Source: Mugil cephalus (lineage: Eukaryota; Chordata; Actinopteri; Mugiliformes; Mugilidae). From it: a stretch of DNA of 64,000 nt. Numbering within the stretch: the stretch's first letter is position 1; each line of letters begins with the position of its first letter. The stretch spans positions 6,686,204-6,750,203 of the forward strand of contig NC_061785.1 of assembly GCF_022458985.1 (NCBI RefSeq), given 5' to 3'. The notes beneath the pieces are model-generated. The model made no database searches, was not told the origin of the DNA, and saw only the letters and a list, made by a program, of their open reading frames with translations. Shown here piece by piece: positions 13,454 through 25,077 of this stretch. A program made the position numbers and the translations under genes.

Positions 13454-14479
13454 GAAGTTTCCGTGTCTCTTATCAAGATTAAAATCAATCATTTATGCTC
13501 CGGGCGTTCATTAGTCGAGGAGTTTCGTGCTCTTGATTAATTGTGATATTCACGGTTTGATCTGGGCTCTCGGCTGTCAAGAGCCGGTTTCTGTTTTCCC
13601 AAACCCCCTGCCCCCCCTTGCCCCCCCTTGCCCACCCTCCCCACCCAAAAGATGTAGGAGGTAAAGTGATATCCAGAGAGGAGGCCGGTCCCAGCTGGAC
13701 GGGCCAAATTAAACAAAAGCCGGGGGACACAATACAATACATCAAAGGGCATCGTGTGCTTTGTCTCAACTTTTTATACTTTACCTTACACCTTATAAAT
13801 CTGGGCATTTACGACCGCGATCAAACCCTTTTACGCTCACGCGGCACGTGTCTAGAGGCACACTTCAACGGTTCCAACAGCCAAAATACCGATGCGTTTT
13901 AGTTTTTTTTCTACCTATACGCAGATGATGACATAGTTAAAGATGCACTTTGAGGCAAAATATTCCTTCCTTTGCAACCTAGTATTTTGCGATACATCAT
14001 AGATTCATTGTGGGGTACAATGAACAATGTGTCCTACAATGAACAATATCCTATTTTCTTCATAACAATGTGCAATACATTTTTTCATATCCCATATCTG
14101 TCCTAACAATGTGCAATATGAGCGACTCCGAGCTGTGAACTGACCCCAAGACCAAGTCTGATGCTGCTTTGGTACTTATATAAAGCACATTTTGTCTACT
14201 ATATTCTGTGCCTACAAGTGCACTTTCTAACTTTAGTACTTTTTGTGTTTTTATCCTTTTAAATTTTAGTAAACCTGACTCAGGGAAACGCATAAGTACC
14301 TGTGCTGCAATGTACAAATGGCAAATAAACTCTATTCTATTGTATAAAAGCATATTAGGGGAACTGGGTCAGGTTTTGGATTTAAATTGGTATTTGTTTT
14401 GGGCCACATATGCTTCCCTTTTTGTCTCCTACTTATTCTGATTGCTCTTTGTAATACTGTTACACTTTGGGTTGGAGCT

Positions 14480-14530
14480 GTAACAAAAAGTAATTTCCCC
14501 CTGGGATCAATAAAGTAATTCTGATTCTGA
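14480..14530 (+). mobile_element. 3' tail of a non-LTR retrotransposon
   Basis: The text cccctgggatcaataaagta followed by repeated attctg units is the usual 3' end of fish Rex/L2-like LINEs. No upstream reverse transcriptase reading was recognised, so this is a 5'-truncated copy. A related-looking tail (aaataaactctattctattg) occurs just upstream at 14320-14341. Confidence 0.55.
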
Positions 14531-14768
14531 AAAAAGATGACACTTATTTGTGCAATACTTGCAGAAAGGGTTTTGTTGATGTACTGACGTTTACAGGCAG
14601 TCAAGTATTTGTGGCATCCATTCACAACAGGCTGCACTTCACACTCAATGTTTTGGTTTATAAAAGTAAATTACGCATCCATCTGCTGGTTTTGCACCCT
14701 TATAACTTAGGGATCGGCCAGCTTCTGTTATTTTGCATCACTGCCTGACTGCGGCCAAGTCTCTATCG

Positions 14769-14813
14769 TGCACAAAGCAGTGCACAAACCAGTGCACAAA
14801 GCAATGCACAAGC
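14769..14813. repeat. Short tandem array of a 12-bp unit
   Basis: Three consecutive 12-bp units (tgcacaaagcag, tgcacaaaccag, tgcacaaagcaa) and a partial fourth. Each differs from its neighbour by at most two bases. Confidence 0.85.
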
Positions 14814-15072
14814 ATGGAGAGCGGGGGTGCCAAGCACATGTATGCCCCATCAACCACATAAGCTTTTCGCATCATGAAAAATCCCCGACTCTCTGCTAAA
14901 GTCTGCTTTAAGTGCACATCCGACGAGGGGATGTGGACGCTATCGATAATCTTGTGAAGCATTAGCATCCAAAAAAAAAACAATAAAAAAAAAACACGAC
15001 ATCAATCCCAACTTTTTTTTTCTTTCTTATGCTGCTCCTGCAGCGAGAGCCGTAAACTTTAAAGCCACTCAC

Positions 15073-15300
15073 CATTTCAGCACACGGTTGTTGAAAAACG
15101 CGTCCGGCCTTTAAGGAAACATGTTTACGGAGTTCGGTTTGTGCGTAGTGGTAGTGGAGGCTGTGGCCGACGTGCGCCGCTTTCTGTTTGTATCAGTGAC
15201 TCAAGAAAACACCCATTGATTTTTTTTTTTTTTTCCTTTCTCGGGAAATTTACGAGCGAAGGGATTTCGCTGTGTGGATAAAGAACGAAGCGCATGCGCA
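15073..15300 (-). promoter_or_regulatory. Candidate pald1 promoter and untranslated first exon
   Basis: On the minus strand a strong donor, AAATG|GTGAGTGG, ends a putative exon at 15073. About 220 bp upstream in transcript order lies an NRF-1-type palindrome, gcgcatgcgca (15290-15300), typical of CpG-rich TATA-less promoters. Vertebrate PALD1 is known to begin with a non-coding exon and the orientation fits, but the first exon would lie about 10.7 kb from the coding start. The exact transcription start is not determinable. This block lies only about 0.9 kb from the nodal TATA box. Confidence 0.35.
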
Positions 15301-16141
15301 GTCTGAGGTCATCAACAAACGCTCTGCAAGTATTTTAACATTTGTGTAAAATAGGTGGTTTTATGTTGTTGTTTGTCGTAAATTAACAAAGCTCCCACTT
15401 ACTTTTGTGTTATTATGTCGTCACTTAAATCGCACATGGAAACATTTTATGGCTATTATTAAAACCGAAAACACCAAAAAAGCACTGTTCATGTAAAAAA
15501 AAAAAAAAGAAAAAAGAAAAAGTAGTTTTATGATAAGTTAGCCATATGAAAGAGAGATAAGATGGCTGCATCCTGTTTATTTATAAGCCTGCTCGGCTGG
15601 AAGTCAATATTAAGTTGATTTTTATCTTATTTTCAGGAAGTTCTCTCTTACTTTTATCTTCTTATATTTGTCACAGAAGGAAAACAGCTGTGCAATTATG
15701 AACTACACGCACGTTATTTGTATAACAGACGTGTAAAGTCAAAAGATTAATCGCACCAGCGTTAAATAACAAAAAAAAAAAAAAGAAAAATGTTATTTAA
15801 AATGTATGTTAATTTTTTAATGGCTTTACATTCGCCCAGTTGTTCTCCTCATAGTCCAGTTTAGATGGCATTTAATAGACTGTATTACACTATGGGAAAG
15901 CCTAACAATTAGTGGAAGCCAAATAGCTGAAACAATTAGTCCGAGGATGGGGACTCGGGCCGGAGAAGCCCAAAGAAACACGGAGCAAACAAAACGCTGC
16001 GCTCCTTGTAAACACGCACCCGGGCGCCTCATTACCAACTGAATGGATGATGAGCTGTCAGGTAACAAGTCTTGAGGACGCATGTCAATTTCCTTTAATG
16101 TTCTCAGCTACTTGTTAAACATGAAAGGGGGTGGCTGAGGG

Positions 16142-16148
16142 TATATAA
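16142..16148 (+). promoter_or_regulatory. TATA box of nodal
   Basis: TATATAA at 16142-16148 lies 41 bp before the nodal start codon at 16189. A start of transcription about 30 bp downstream of the box would give a 5' UTR of only some 15-20 nt. Confidence 0.75.
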
Positions 16149-16188
16149 GACACCCCTAATCTCCCACTGGAGCAATTTGTCATTAAAC

Positions 16189-19100
16189 ATGCGTTCAGTT
16201 GGAGCTCTGGGCGTCGCGCTGCACGCATCTCTGCTGGTGCTGCTGGCTCAAGGGATTCATAAATCCAGGGATGGGTTTTACACGCGGCCGCTGCACCGTT
16301 TCTCCGTCACGGACCGATCCACGGGTTATCACCTGCCAACCTACATGATGCACCTCTACAGGAATTTCAAGGCGAACTTTTCCAGGCCTTTGGATGCTAT
16401 GGAGCAAGACGCGGCGAGGCAAGCTGACACCGTGAAGAGTGTGATGGCTAAAAGTAAGACGGGGCTCATTGATGATTTACAGAAATACCCACATATGGGA
16501 GGGATCGGAGATGGTGGGGAATGTATAACCTACAGACTTTATTTATGCATTGGGGTTTTGTGGATCTACGCTCTCTTTGGTGCTTTTGGATCAAGTGTTG
16601 CCCTGTCAACGCTGCGCGCCAGACGACCTCAGAGGGCTTCAATCCACATCCAGCTCAGGGGGGTGAATAACCATGCAGGGATCAGCGTGTGAAAAGGCCG
16701 GTTTTCTGTCTAATTCTCAAAGCAAACCTCCTTTTTCTTAAATAGGTGATGTTGATTAGATACCTCGCCAGACAGCCCCCTATACAAATCCCTTGTCAGG
16801 TCAAATCAACAACTTCCCTTAGTTCTTTTTTCACACTTGTTCTGATTAGATTAGAGCTCGGGATTTAATGGTGGCACAAGCAGCCAACACCAGGCAAACC
16901 CTCCCCGCTGCTGCCGCTGCTGAAGCCAGTTCCACGTCGCTGCTAGGTGTCAGAGTTATTACCTATTTGTTTGACCGAGGATATGCAGAAGCCAGGGGCG
17001 AGCGGAGCGGAGTGTTAAACGATTGGTTTCGGCTCCGTGTTTGACTTTGAGTGGATTAATAGCGAGGACGGTTTGCACTTTTGATCAGGGGCCAAACTCG
17101 ATGGGCCGACGCGCTGGACAATGCAGAAGTCAAATGTTTCAAAATGCTTTTAATCCTTTAGATTAATTCGAGGCCACACCTGTTCGTTGAATCACAATGA
17201 ACTTGCACATTACGCATGCACGTCGCGCTAAACTGGAACAATGACTGGATTATAATTTGTGAAGCCTTTTTAGGCCTTGATTTGCTGAAGTGCCGGTCAA
17301 TACACACATTGATCATTAGGAAAACTATCAAAGGAGATTTTATTTTGCGCACTTATTTACTCGGTTTGTTATGTTAAGGCATTAAGATATAAATGCATTT
17401 GAATGCAAAATATTTTTCTGTACCTTATACTATATATATGTGTTATCTATGTAAGAAAACACATGGTGTAGCAGCACTGTTTCATTTGGTTTAATTGAGA
17501 GTGTGAGATGCCATTTAGAAGAACGTCTTTTGGACAAATGTCCCATGTCTGGTTACTTTAGTTGATATGTGCCACAGGGGTGAGTGCAAAACGTTTGGGT
17601 ACGTTTGGGTATATGTATTCTGGTAATGTGGAATAGGGCTGTGTGTAATAATAGGCTACGTACAGTCTGGATCTTGGGCTCCTTTCCTGTCTCGGTCACT
17701 AAGGAGTCGCTTTTTGCTCTCCTTGTTTGTCCCACTAAAATTGTTTGCGTATATGTATTTATTGCTAAATCCATTGCTCCCATGGCATTTTCTACATTTA
17801 TCTTCTATGTATCATGTGTTTATGTCATGTTTTTATGAAATACAACCTGCCTCGGCTACAATCTGGCACATTTACGTTATTTATAGTGTTCATTAATATG
17901 CTCTACCACTAATTTAAATAAAGAAAAGCTAAACAAAAACATGTGAAACCCTTTGGTATTTACACTATCATGCAGGATATATGTCAACCTCTCAGTTTTT
18001 TTGCAGGATATGTATCAAGATAAATTTTGTTTAGCACAAATCTTGTGCTTATTATTCAGTTTTATGTTTTTTCACTGGAATTGTCTTGGCCTATATGTCT
18101 TTATTATGTCTGAACTCACGGTCATGCACGGTCGCCCTTGCTTTCCCTTTTCAGACACCTCAAAGTCTGCGGTGAAATGTGCAGTAATAATAAACTGTGT
18201 GTGATACAATAACACTAATTCTCCTGTTTTTTTTTTTTTGTTGTTTTTTGCTGCATCAGGTTTGACGTACAGACACAAGCGCTGGGTGGCCATCTTTGAC
18301 CTCCACGCCCTGCTGGCCGACAAGCAGATCCAAGCAGCAGAACTGAGGATCAGGCTTCCTCGGACGCACGGTGCGGCCAACGCCACTGTGGAGGTGTACC
18401 ACCAGCGCGGCCAGGTGCAGCAGCGGGTGGGGCTGCTCGCCGAAACCTCCCTGGTCACCTCGTCCCAGAGCTGGAAAGTGTTCAACGTGACCGCTCCTCT
18501 CCTGGGCTGGCTGAGGCGAAAATCCGCAGCGAGGATCCCAGAAAGAAGAGTGTCGAGGAGGAGGAAAGCGACGAAGGAAACGAGAGGCTCGTCTCTCCCC
18601 GATCAGCCCGTTTACGCGGCGGGCCCGAGGAAAGAGCAGGACATGAGCGACCGGGCCCTGTTGGTCGTCTTCTCTCACACGGGGTCCGACGAGGACTCAA
18701 AGGCTAAAGCGAGTTTGCTCCACACAGCTGAACAATCCAAGTTCTTGTCCCCCGCTGAAATCAAAAAGGCCCACTGGCAGAAGAGGCGCAGGAGCAAGCG
18801 GGGCCAAAGAGAACAAACAGCGAGAAGCCCACAGGTGTCCAAAAGAGGGAGTGAAAAATCCCTCTGCCGCAGAGTGGACCTGCATGTGGACTTCAATCAA
18901 ATAGGCTGGGGATCCTGGATCATCTTTCCTAAAAGATACAACGCCTACCGCTGCGAAGGATCTTGTCCAGGTCCTCTGGGAGAAGACCTGAATCCAACCA
19001 ATCATGCTTACATGCAGGTGAGTAGTGCATTAAGGAGGAAGGTTTCCGTCAGCTGTCAGGGACCTGTATTTAACTTGTTAAAACATGTACAGTTCAAAAT

Positions 19101-19687
19101 GATCAATTCGGTGCACTCACATATCAGAGCCCTTCTTGTGTCAACACGGTTTCTGTTCCAGCAAGACACAAAATACGCAATAGTGTCTTTCACCTCCAGT
19201 GTTGGATAGATTAAAGTGAGCTGGTTTCCTTTTTTAGAGATTAGCCTTTAAAAAATCTGACAGGATCTGAATGCATCACATTATGCAATTTTTTATCTAT
19301 TGCAATAGCAACGCAAAGAAAAAGATAATTTAATATTTTTGAAAAAACATGTCAAAGTTCAACTACTGCAATGTTTCACCTCTTGACGACAGTTTATGTA
19401 ATAAACTATTAGTTTAATATTATTTGCCGGTCTCAAGAAACATCCACACACATAAACGTGATCTAACTGAACTGCTCCCTCGACCTCTAATAGCGTCATT
19501 CGCCTAAATCCTTCATTCTGTCTTGTCTCTCCAGAGTCTGCTGAAGCATTTCCACCCGGACAGAGTGGCGTCCCCCTGCTGCGCCCCGACCAAAATGAGC
19601 CCGCTGAGCATGCTGTACTACGAGAACGGGGAAATGCTCCTCCGACACCATGAAGACATGATTGTGGACGAGTGCGGCTGCCAGTGA
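16189..19687 (+). CDS. nodal: Nodal-related TGF-beta family ligand, complete
   Basis: Exons 16189-16453, 18260-19017 and 19535-19687 join in frame (391 aa). Residues 1-22 form a hydrophobic signal peptide ([17 protein letters not shown]). The prodomain carries three N-glycosylation sequons (NFS, NAT, NVT) and ends in the basic stretch [12 protein letters not shown] at residues 266-269 is the likely proprotein-convertase site. The mature ligand (270-391) shows the Nodal block [18 protein letters not shown], the [13 protein letters not shown] motif, the NPTNHAYMQ exon junction, [20 protein letters not shown] and the C-terminal DECGCQ, with all seven cystine-knot cysteines. Nodal signals through activin receptors with an EGF-CFC co-receptor to pattern mesendoderm and left-right axis. 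Synteny with pald1 and lrrc20 makes it the orthologue of mammalian NODAL, most likely the cyclops/ndr2 type; which teleost paralogue it is remains unproven. Confidence 0.97.
16533..16648 (+). promoter_or_regulatory. FoxH1/Smad motif cluster in nodal intron 1
   Basis: Within the first 200 bp of intron 1 there is a perfect FoxH1 site AATCCACA (16641-16648), an opposite-strand near-match TGTGGATC (16559-16566), and two Smad-type CAGAC boxes (16533-16537 and 16620-16624). Mammalian NODAL has an autoregulatory left-side enhancer in intron 1 built of FoxH1 sites, so both position and content agree. Function is inferred, not shown. Confidence 0.5.
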
Positions 19688-20066
19688 CGGCGGCTCCCGG
19701 CGTGAACTGCGTTGTAGCGCAGCTAAAAGAAAGAAAAAAAAAAAAGAAGAAGAACACTTAGCCAGATTTTTTTTCTTCTTTTTCAAAAAGCTCTTTGATA
19801 TTTGTCACTCTGAACTGTAAGATTGTGTCTCTCGATCTGCGTGCAGAGACTTTTAATTCGTGACGCGGGCTCCGGTTTGTAAGGAGAACATTGTTATTTG
19901 AATCAAACTAGAAACTGTCACAATCTGATGTACAAGTTTATTCCCCATAAGTTATCAGCTACATCAGTATAAACTTGAAATGGCAATGTTGTTGAATATT
20001 CCAGCACTGTTTTTATCGTACAATACCATTTGTGTTATTGTAAACTAATGTATATTTATTGTAAAT

Positions 20067-20072
20067 AATAAA
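20067..20072 (+). terminator. nodal polyadenylation signal
   Basis: AATAAA lies 380 bp after the nodal stop codon and is the first canonical signal in the 3' UTR. The UTR is A/T-rich with poly-A and poly-T runs at 19731-19786. Confidence 0.7.
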
Positions 20073-20137
20073 AACATGTATTTATGTACATCTTATCAGA
20101 ATATATGTCCTGATTTAAATAATTTAGGGCAAACACT

Positions 20138-20400
20138 GACCAGGCATAACATTATAACCACCTTCCTGATATTGTGTAGGTCTCTAAAACAGTTGTGACT
20201 CAACATAGTGGCGTTAGTGGGGGTCTTTGGGGCCTGTGGGTTGACAGGAGGGACCTCTGTGGATCATCCCACAAATATTTGACCTGTTTGGGATCTAGTG
20301 TATTTGCGGCTGATCAGTGTACACTACGTTTCTCTGAGCTGTCAGGTTCACTTTGTGTGAAACTACTGCGCCTATGCGCCACAAAACGTCTGACACACAA
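20138..20400 (+). mobile_element. Fragment of a dispersed TIR element (tgatcag...cataacattatgaccac family)
   Basis: The end block gcataacattataaccacct followed by tgatattgtgtaggtc, then gtgggttgacaggagggacc and gatcatcccacaaatatttg, matches the copies at 49806-50166 and 53590-53915. One terminus and the first half are present; the other end is lost. See 60754-61136 for the intact relative. Confidence 0.7.
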
Positions 20401-21040
20401 ATAGACATTTCTAGTTTTGCAATGATTCAGTGAGTCATAGCTTCAAAATAAAGCATTGAATAGCAGAGGTACATCTAGCAAATACCGTAAACTGGCATTT
20501 AGTTGGAACAATGCTAAACCATTCTCCTGAAGCCAGAGGGCTCATTGTATTGAAACCTTTTGAAAATACACTGACTAACCAGGAATTTACCAGAACCCTG
20601 GCCATGGCATAACATGTCAGACTAGGAATAGCTGATCAGGACTTGGAGGTAAGACGACATTTAACTTCCTAATGTCAGTAGCTCAAAATATGGATAAAAT
20701 GATTGTAGTTATAATTAAAACTGTATCAGACCTGCAACGATTAGTGCAAGAGATTTATCAGATCAATCATTTTATAAAGCAGAAAGGCCTGTTTCTATGG
20801 TTTATGTTTCTCATATGTGGCAGTTCACTGTTTTTACTTATAATCTCACAAAATATATTTTGACGAAACAAAACATAGCCTTGAAATTTGACAAATAATG
20901 ACGGATTGCAGTGTTTTTGTGTTCATTAATAGTTTGTTTTCAGTTGTAAGATGTTAAAATACAAAACAGTCAAAACGCATCGCTACCCAATATAACTTAT
21001 AGTTTATGTAGCACTTAATATGTGAAGTTACTTCCTTTAC
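20401..21040. other. Intergenic DNA between nodal and lrrc20
   Basis: A/T-rich sequence with no recognisable gene. I looked here for eif4ebp2, which in human lies between LRRC20 and NODAL, and saw no matching coding text. Confidence 0.5.
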
Positions 21041-21059
21041 TGTGCTTTTTTTTTTTTTT

Positions 21060-21374
21060 TTAGTTTAATTAAGCAACGTTGTTTGCAACACCGAAGCGCA
21101 ACAGTGAGGCTCTTGAATGTCTCTTAGCTACCGGGCTAACGTTAGCTCAGGCTAACTGTCGCTAAGCAACAACGTGTTTTTAATTCACCGAGTTTGTTTA
21201 AATATAGGCGAGTTGTTGCTCATACGTCCCGTTTTTTCCTAGCGAATGGCACAATAAGTATGTAAACCGAACTGGTCCCCGGCTAAAAATACACACTCAC
21301 CAAATTTGACTGTGGGGCCGAGCTGTGCCGTAGCTAACGTTAGTTAACACACCGGCAGCTAGCCTGTGGTTTGG
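21060..21374 (+). promoter_or_regulatory. Probable lrrc20 promoter and untranslated first exon
   Basis: After a poly-T tract the sequence becomes richer in CpG and contains several gctaacgttagct-like stretches. TTTGG|GTAAGT gives a consensus donor ending a putative exon at 21374. The next acceptor, ctctcttag at 22441-22449, opens the ATG-bearing exon. The transcription start is not fixed by sequence alone. Confidence 0.45.
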
Positions 21375-22468
21375 GTAAGTGGCCTCTTGCTTGGCTTCAA
21401 TGAAAACACTGATCAGATAATGGCGACCTTTGTGTGGTATGTTGTAAGTACTGATTGTATATCAGTCGGGAAAGTGGAGGTTTCAGTAGGTCTGAAGCTT
21501 TTTCGGCTCGTTTAAATAACCAGCCACTGGTGCAGTAACCTAAAGTTTCACGTTGCTTTTAACCCTGTGCCGAACCAGAAGTAGAAATCAAGAGTTCGTG
21601 CGTATAGTAAAGTGCACTTTAGTACTGAAAGCATTAAAATCCCCCACACTTGAGGGTCTGTCTATACTATTACTTTACCACAGATACCAATTACTGCAAC
21701 ATTTGATATAATCATGTCCACTCTTAGGTAATTTGACTACAAAAATGACAATTATTTCCAGTGCACCACACCACAACACCGGAATTAACATGATTGTAGA
21801 CATAATACCACACAGTCAATGCATAATACTCAGTAAATTTCACTTCAGTGTCCCCTCCCTTGCTTGTCAGTGGGATCATGGGATTGCTGGACACAAGTGT
21901 GAATAATGTTACCGAAAGGACACAGAACATGTTGGCTTAATATTGACTCAAACATTTAGTAATGCATCTAGCTTCATGCAGCCAACAACACTAGTGTAAT
22001 AATATATATATATATATTACACACACTAATATAACAGTCCTGCATTGCTTCTTCACTTGATAAAGGTTAGGGTGTGGAAAGTGTGTTCAAATTTTGATTC
22101 GACTGTGTTTTGGAGGCCCTGATACACGTTTCATTTGTTTTACGACCCCATTTTTTACTCAGTGCATTAGGCTAAATAACAGAAACACTTTAACTGCACC
22201 ACAATGACCATGCAGTTAGATAATCCTCCACCAATATATAATTCAAAATTGAGCGTGTCTTTGCTCAGATGAGGTTTTAAAGAGTGCTATTTTTTGCATT
22301 TGGCTGAAAACGTGCAGTGACTGTGTTATACAGACCTCATTAACCAGCACAGTGAAGAGCCTCCGGTTATCTACTATAATTATTATTCAACTGTCTTGCA
22401 GCTTCTGTGAAAAGTATGTCTGAGCGTAATGTTGCGTTACCTCTCTTAGGAACAATTACAGCAGAGAA

Positions 22469-23393
22469 ATGGCGGAGGCGGTTGCAAATGTTGCCAGAAG
22501 GGTTAATGCCACTGTAGAGGACGGGAAAGATAGTTTGGGTAAGAGACACTTGTTATTCATATTTCTCTGTCTTGCCTCATTTGCCCCTTTTTTCTGAATG
22601 AACTCTGATTTGTTTGTAATCTCAGAGTTTACCAGCAGGGGGTGACAGAGGCTTAAATTTGATTGCTCCAGTGAACATAACCCCAGATTTGTCCACTATT
22701 GGTATTTTTCTGTTGTATTTTTCTTTGCAGACCTGTCAAACTGCAAGCTGATATCTTTCCCGGACGGTGTGTTCAAGGTCTTAAGGAGCGTCTCAGACAA
22801 CATCCGCGTTATCACATTGGCCGACAATGAGATGAAGACCATCTCTAGCAAGCTCTTTACAACTTTCACTCAGCTCAGAGGTAGTGGATGTGAATGAACC
22901 AAAGGGCTTTTTCGCTTGTGAATTCAGTCTTCAGCGTGTTTGTCTTTAATTTTGATGAACCACCCCCCTAGATTTATTTGTGTCTTGAAATAACTTTCAG
23001 AGCTGGACCTGCGAGGAAATGTTCTCACTAAGCTGCCCGACACCGTGGGAGAAATGGAGCATTTGATCAGCATCAATCTGGCTAACAACAGCTTCTCCAC
23101 CTTCCCTGATAAGCTCACAGAAATAGCCACCCTGGAGAGGATTGACCTGGAGGGGAACAGCATTACCGGTAATAATAATATTTTATTACCTCCAGTCTGT
23201 ATGAGAAAATGGGTTGTACATGCTTACTTTCTTTCATTTCAAATTTTGCACCACAGAAATCCCGTTGGAGAAGCTGTCTGCCATGCCGGCGCTCAAGTGG
23301 TTAAATGTGAAGTCAAACCCTTTGGACTCAAACACCCAGTCTGCTTTACAGTCCCCACACCAGTTTGACGTTTTGTCAACAGCTGAGTCCTAA
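22469..23393 (+). CDS. lrrc20: Leucine-rich repeat-containing protein 20, complete
   Basis: Coding exons 22469-22538, 22731-22880, 23001-23168 and 23257-23393 give 174 aa; the ATG exon begins at the acceptor ending 22449. The N terminus MAEAVANVARRVNATVEDG matches LRRC20. It is followed by about five leucine-rich repeats: CKLISFPDGVFKVL, IRVITLADNEMKTI, LRELDLRGNVLTKLP, LISINLANNSFSTFP and LERIDLEGNSITEIP, then a final LKWLNVKSNPLDSN. All internal introns have the same phase, as expected of a gene grown by repeat duplication. There is no signal peptide or membrane segment, so it is presumably intracellular. Its molecular function is not established. Length is close to that of the human protein. 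Confidence 0.95.
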
Positions 23394-23605
23394 AATATGC
23401 CACAATGCAGTATCTAACTCATCATGCATGCTGTGTGCCTGAAGTTACACGCCTTCATGTGCCTGAGAAATGAGAAGAAGATACTTGAAGACACGTGAGG
23501 CTGTACAACAATCAAAAAGAAAAAAAATGGTTTACGCACTCTGTGGCCTCTATTTTATCTCTGATTGTGTATTATTGATGGCTTATTTATTACTATTGAT
23601 AGTAT

Positions 23606-23615
23606 AATAAATAAA
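23606..23615 (+). terminator. lrrc20 polyadenylation signals
   Basis: Two overlapping AATAAA hexamers (23606-23611 and 23610-23615) about 215 bp after the stop codon. Confidence 0.7.
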
Positions 23616-24045
23616 AGCTTTGAAAATCATGCAATACTGTGTCAGTATTTTTCAGTAGTAGTGGCTGGGTCTACAGTAGATGAACATGTGCCAGATGGTG
23701 CCAGTCAAATATCAGATATACTTCAGTGCTCAGCATTGGATTGTTTTATGTTTTCAATTAAACACAAAAACTACTTTTTAATATTACGGAACTATTGTCT
23801 TCCCTGTTCTTTGATTTTTCTCTTGTCTAACTAGGATAGAGCATGTAGTGTACTGCAAAGACTGTAAATCCTGAGGCAAATATTGGATATTAAACAAAAT
23901 TTGGCAATAAGATTTGACTCTAAAATATCTTAGAAGCAGAAGTGAGTTTTGATAATGTGATTATTAAATAGTTGCTGATTCATTTACTGATTTTTTTTCT
24001 GAACCACTTCAGCATTTTACAAAACTACCAAAAATTTGGAGGAAT

Positions 24046-24660
24046 TTAACTCTTTAAATGCCAGTTTGAAAACAGAAAACATGAAAAATGATTTTAGTGT
24101 TGAACAATAAGGACAAATTTGACCATTTGTTTTTACAAATGAAATCATAATTTTGCAGAATGGATGATTTTATTGTGTCATGACTTACAGATTAAGAACT
24201 GCAGTTATAATGGAAGTCAATGGGACTTCTTTATGTGCTACGGTCATAAGAGGGTAGTACATTTTAAATCTGATGCTACATAAAAACTAATAATGCAATC
24301 AAGTCAATATTTTAGATAATGTTGGTCGACGCCCAAGACTTATTTCAAAAATGTCCCAGCCACCCAACATTAGTTTCATGAAAAAATAGCTTATTCTTCA
24401 TGATTTTTTTGTTATTGTGGTTTTGTAAAGTGTTGTGGACATTTTTGTCCACTAAGGTTGCTAGAGGGATGTCTTTTTTTTTCACAGTGTTCTATCATTA
24501 TTATTATTATTATTATTTAATTTCCAATTTTGTGTAGAGCTAGATTTTGTTACAAAACATTGTGCCTTATGCACAAACATAGCCAAAATGGCAGCCAACT
24601 CAAGAGGAAAAAAATGTGCCCAAATGGACAAAAATGTCCCTAGGGTTGCCTGAGGGTTAA
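24046..24660. mobile_element. TTAA-flanked, piggyBac-like non-autonomous element
   Basis: A TTAA at 24046-24049 precedes CTCTTTAAATGCC. The other end reads GGGTTGCCTGAGGG followed by TTAA at 24657-24660, so both ends start with a CYCT-type terminus next to TTAA, the hallmark of piggyBac insertion. The roughly 610-bp interior has repeated gtccct/gttgc motifs and a TTA microsatellite (24497-24520) but no transposase reading. Terminal repeats are imperfect, so the assignment is tentative. Confidence 0.5.
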
Positions 24661-25037
24661 AGGGGATTTAAAAGTTCTTTTTCGTGTGGGCTGTTTAAGT
24701 TGTCAGCCAACGTCCTCTGGCCAAGAGAAATATTTAGCAAAGCTCACAGCATCATGTGACTCCTCTGCTGCCCAGACAGTGACCTTGCTATGTGCATCAT
24801 TGTTTAGCCTTCTGAAACACAGTGCTTTAATTATCCAGCTTTAAAACCTGCAGTCATTTTTTTTTAAATGCTAACACTAGTTTGCAGCAATACATTTAGC
24901 TCAGACAATTTAATCACATTTGCAGAAATGTGAGTTTTTATCTAAATTTCTTGCTGATGCCATCAATTAGCACAAGCTAATGAACATCTGTTCACCACGT
25001 CAAACCTAATTGCGCCATAAATGGTATTAACACATGT

Positions 25038-25038
<1 letters not shown>

Positions 25039-25076
<38 letters not shown>
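25039..25076. repeat. AAT microsatellite
   Basis: About twelve uninterrupted AAT units in intergenic DNA upstream of ppa1. Confidence 0.9.

Positions 25077-25077
<1 letters not shown>

Noticed and set aside
14769-14813. CRISPR-like or repeat-spacer array
   Set aside because: It is a simple 12-bp tandem repeat without spacers, in an animal genome.
16454-16692. Open frame continuing from nodal exon 1 into intron 1
   Set aside because: The donor AAAA|GTAAGA and perfect phase match with exon 2 show it is intron; retention would destroy the prodomain.
18238-18259. Nodal exon 2 starting at an upstream in-frame ATG
   Set aside because: The segment is intronic polypyrimidine tract ending in the acceptor gcatcag; exon 2 begins at 18260.
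20100-22450. Possible eif4ebp2 gene between nodal and lrrc20
   Set aside because: Expected from human synteny, but no matching coding text could be found.
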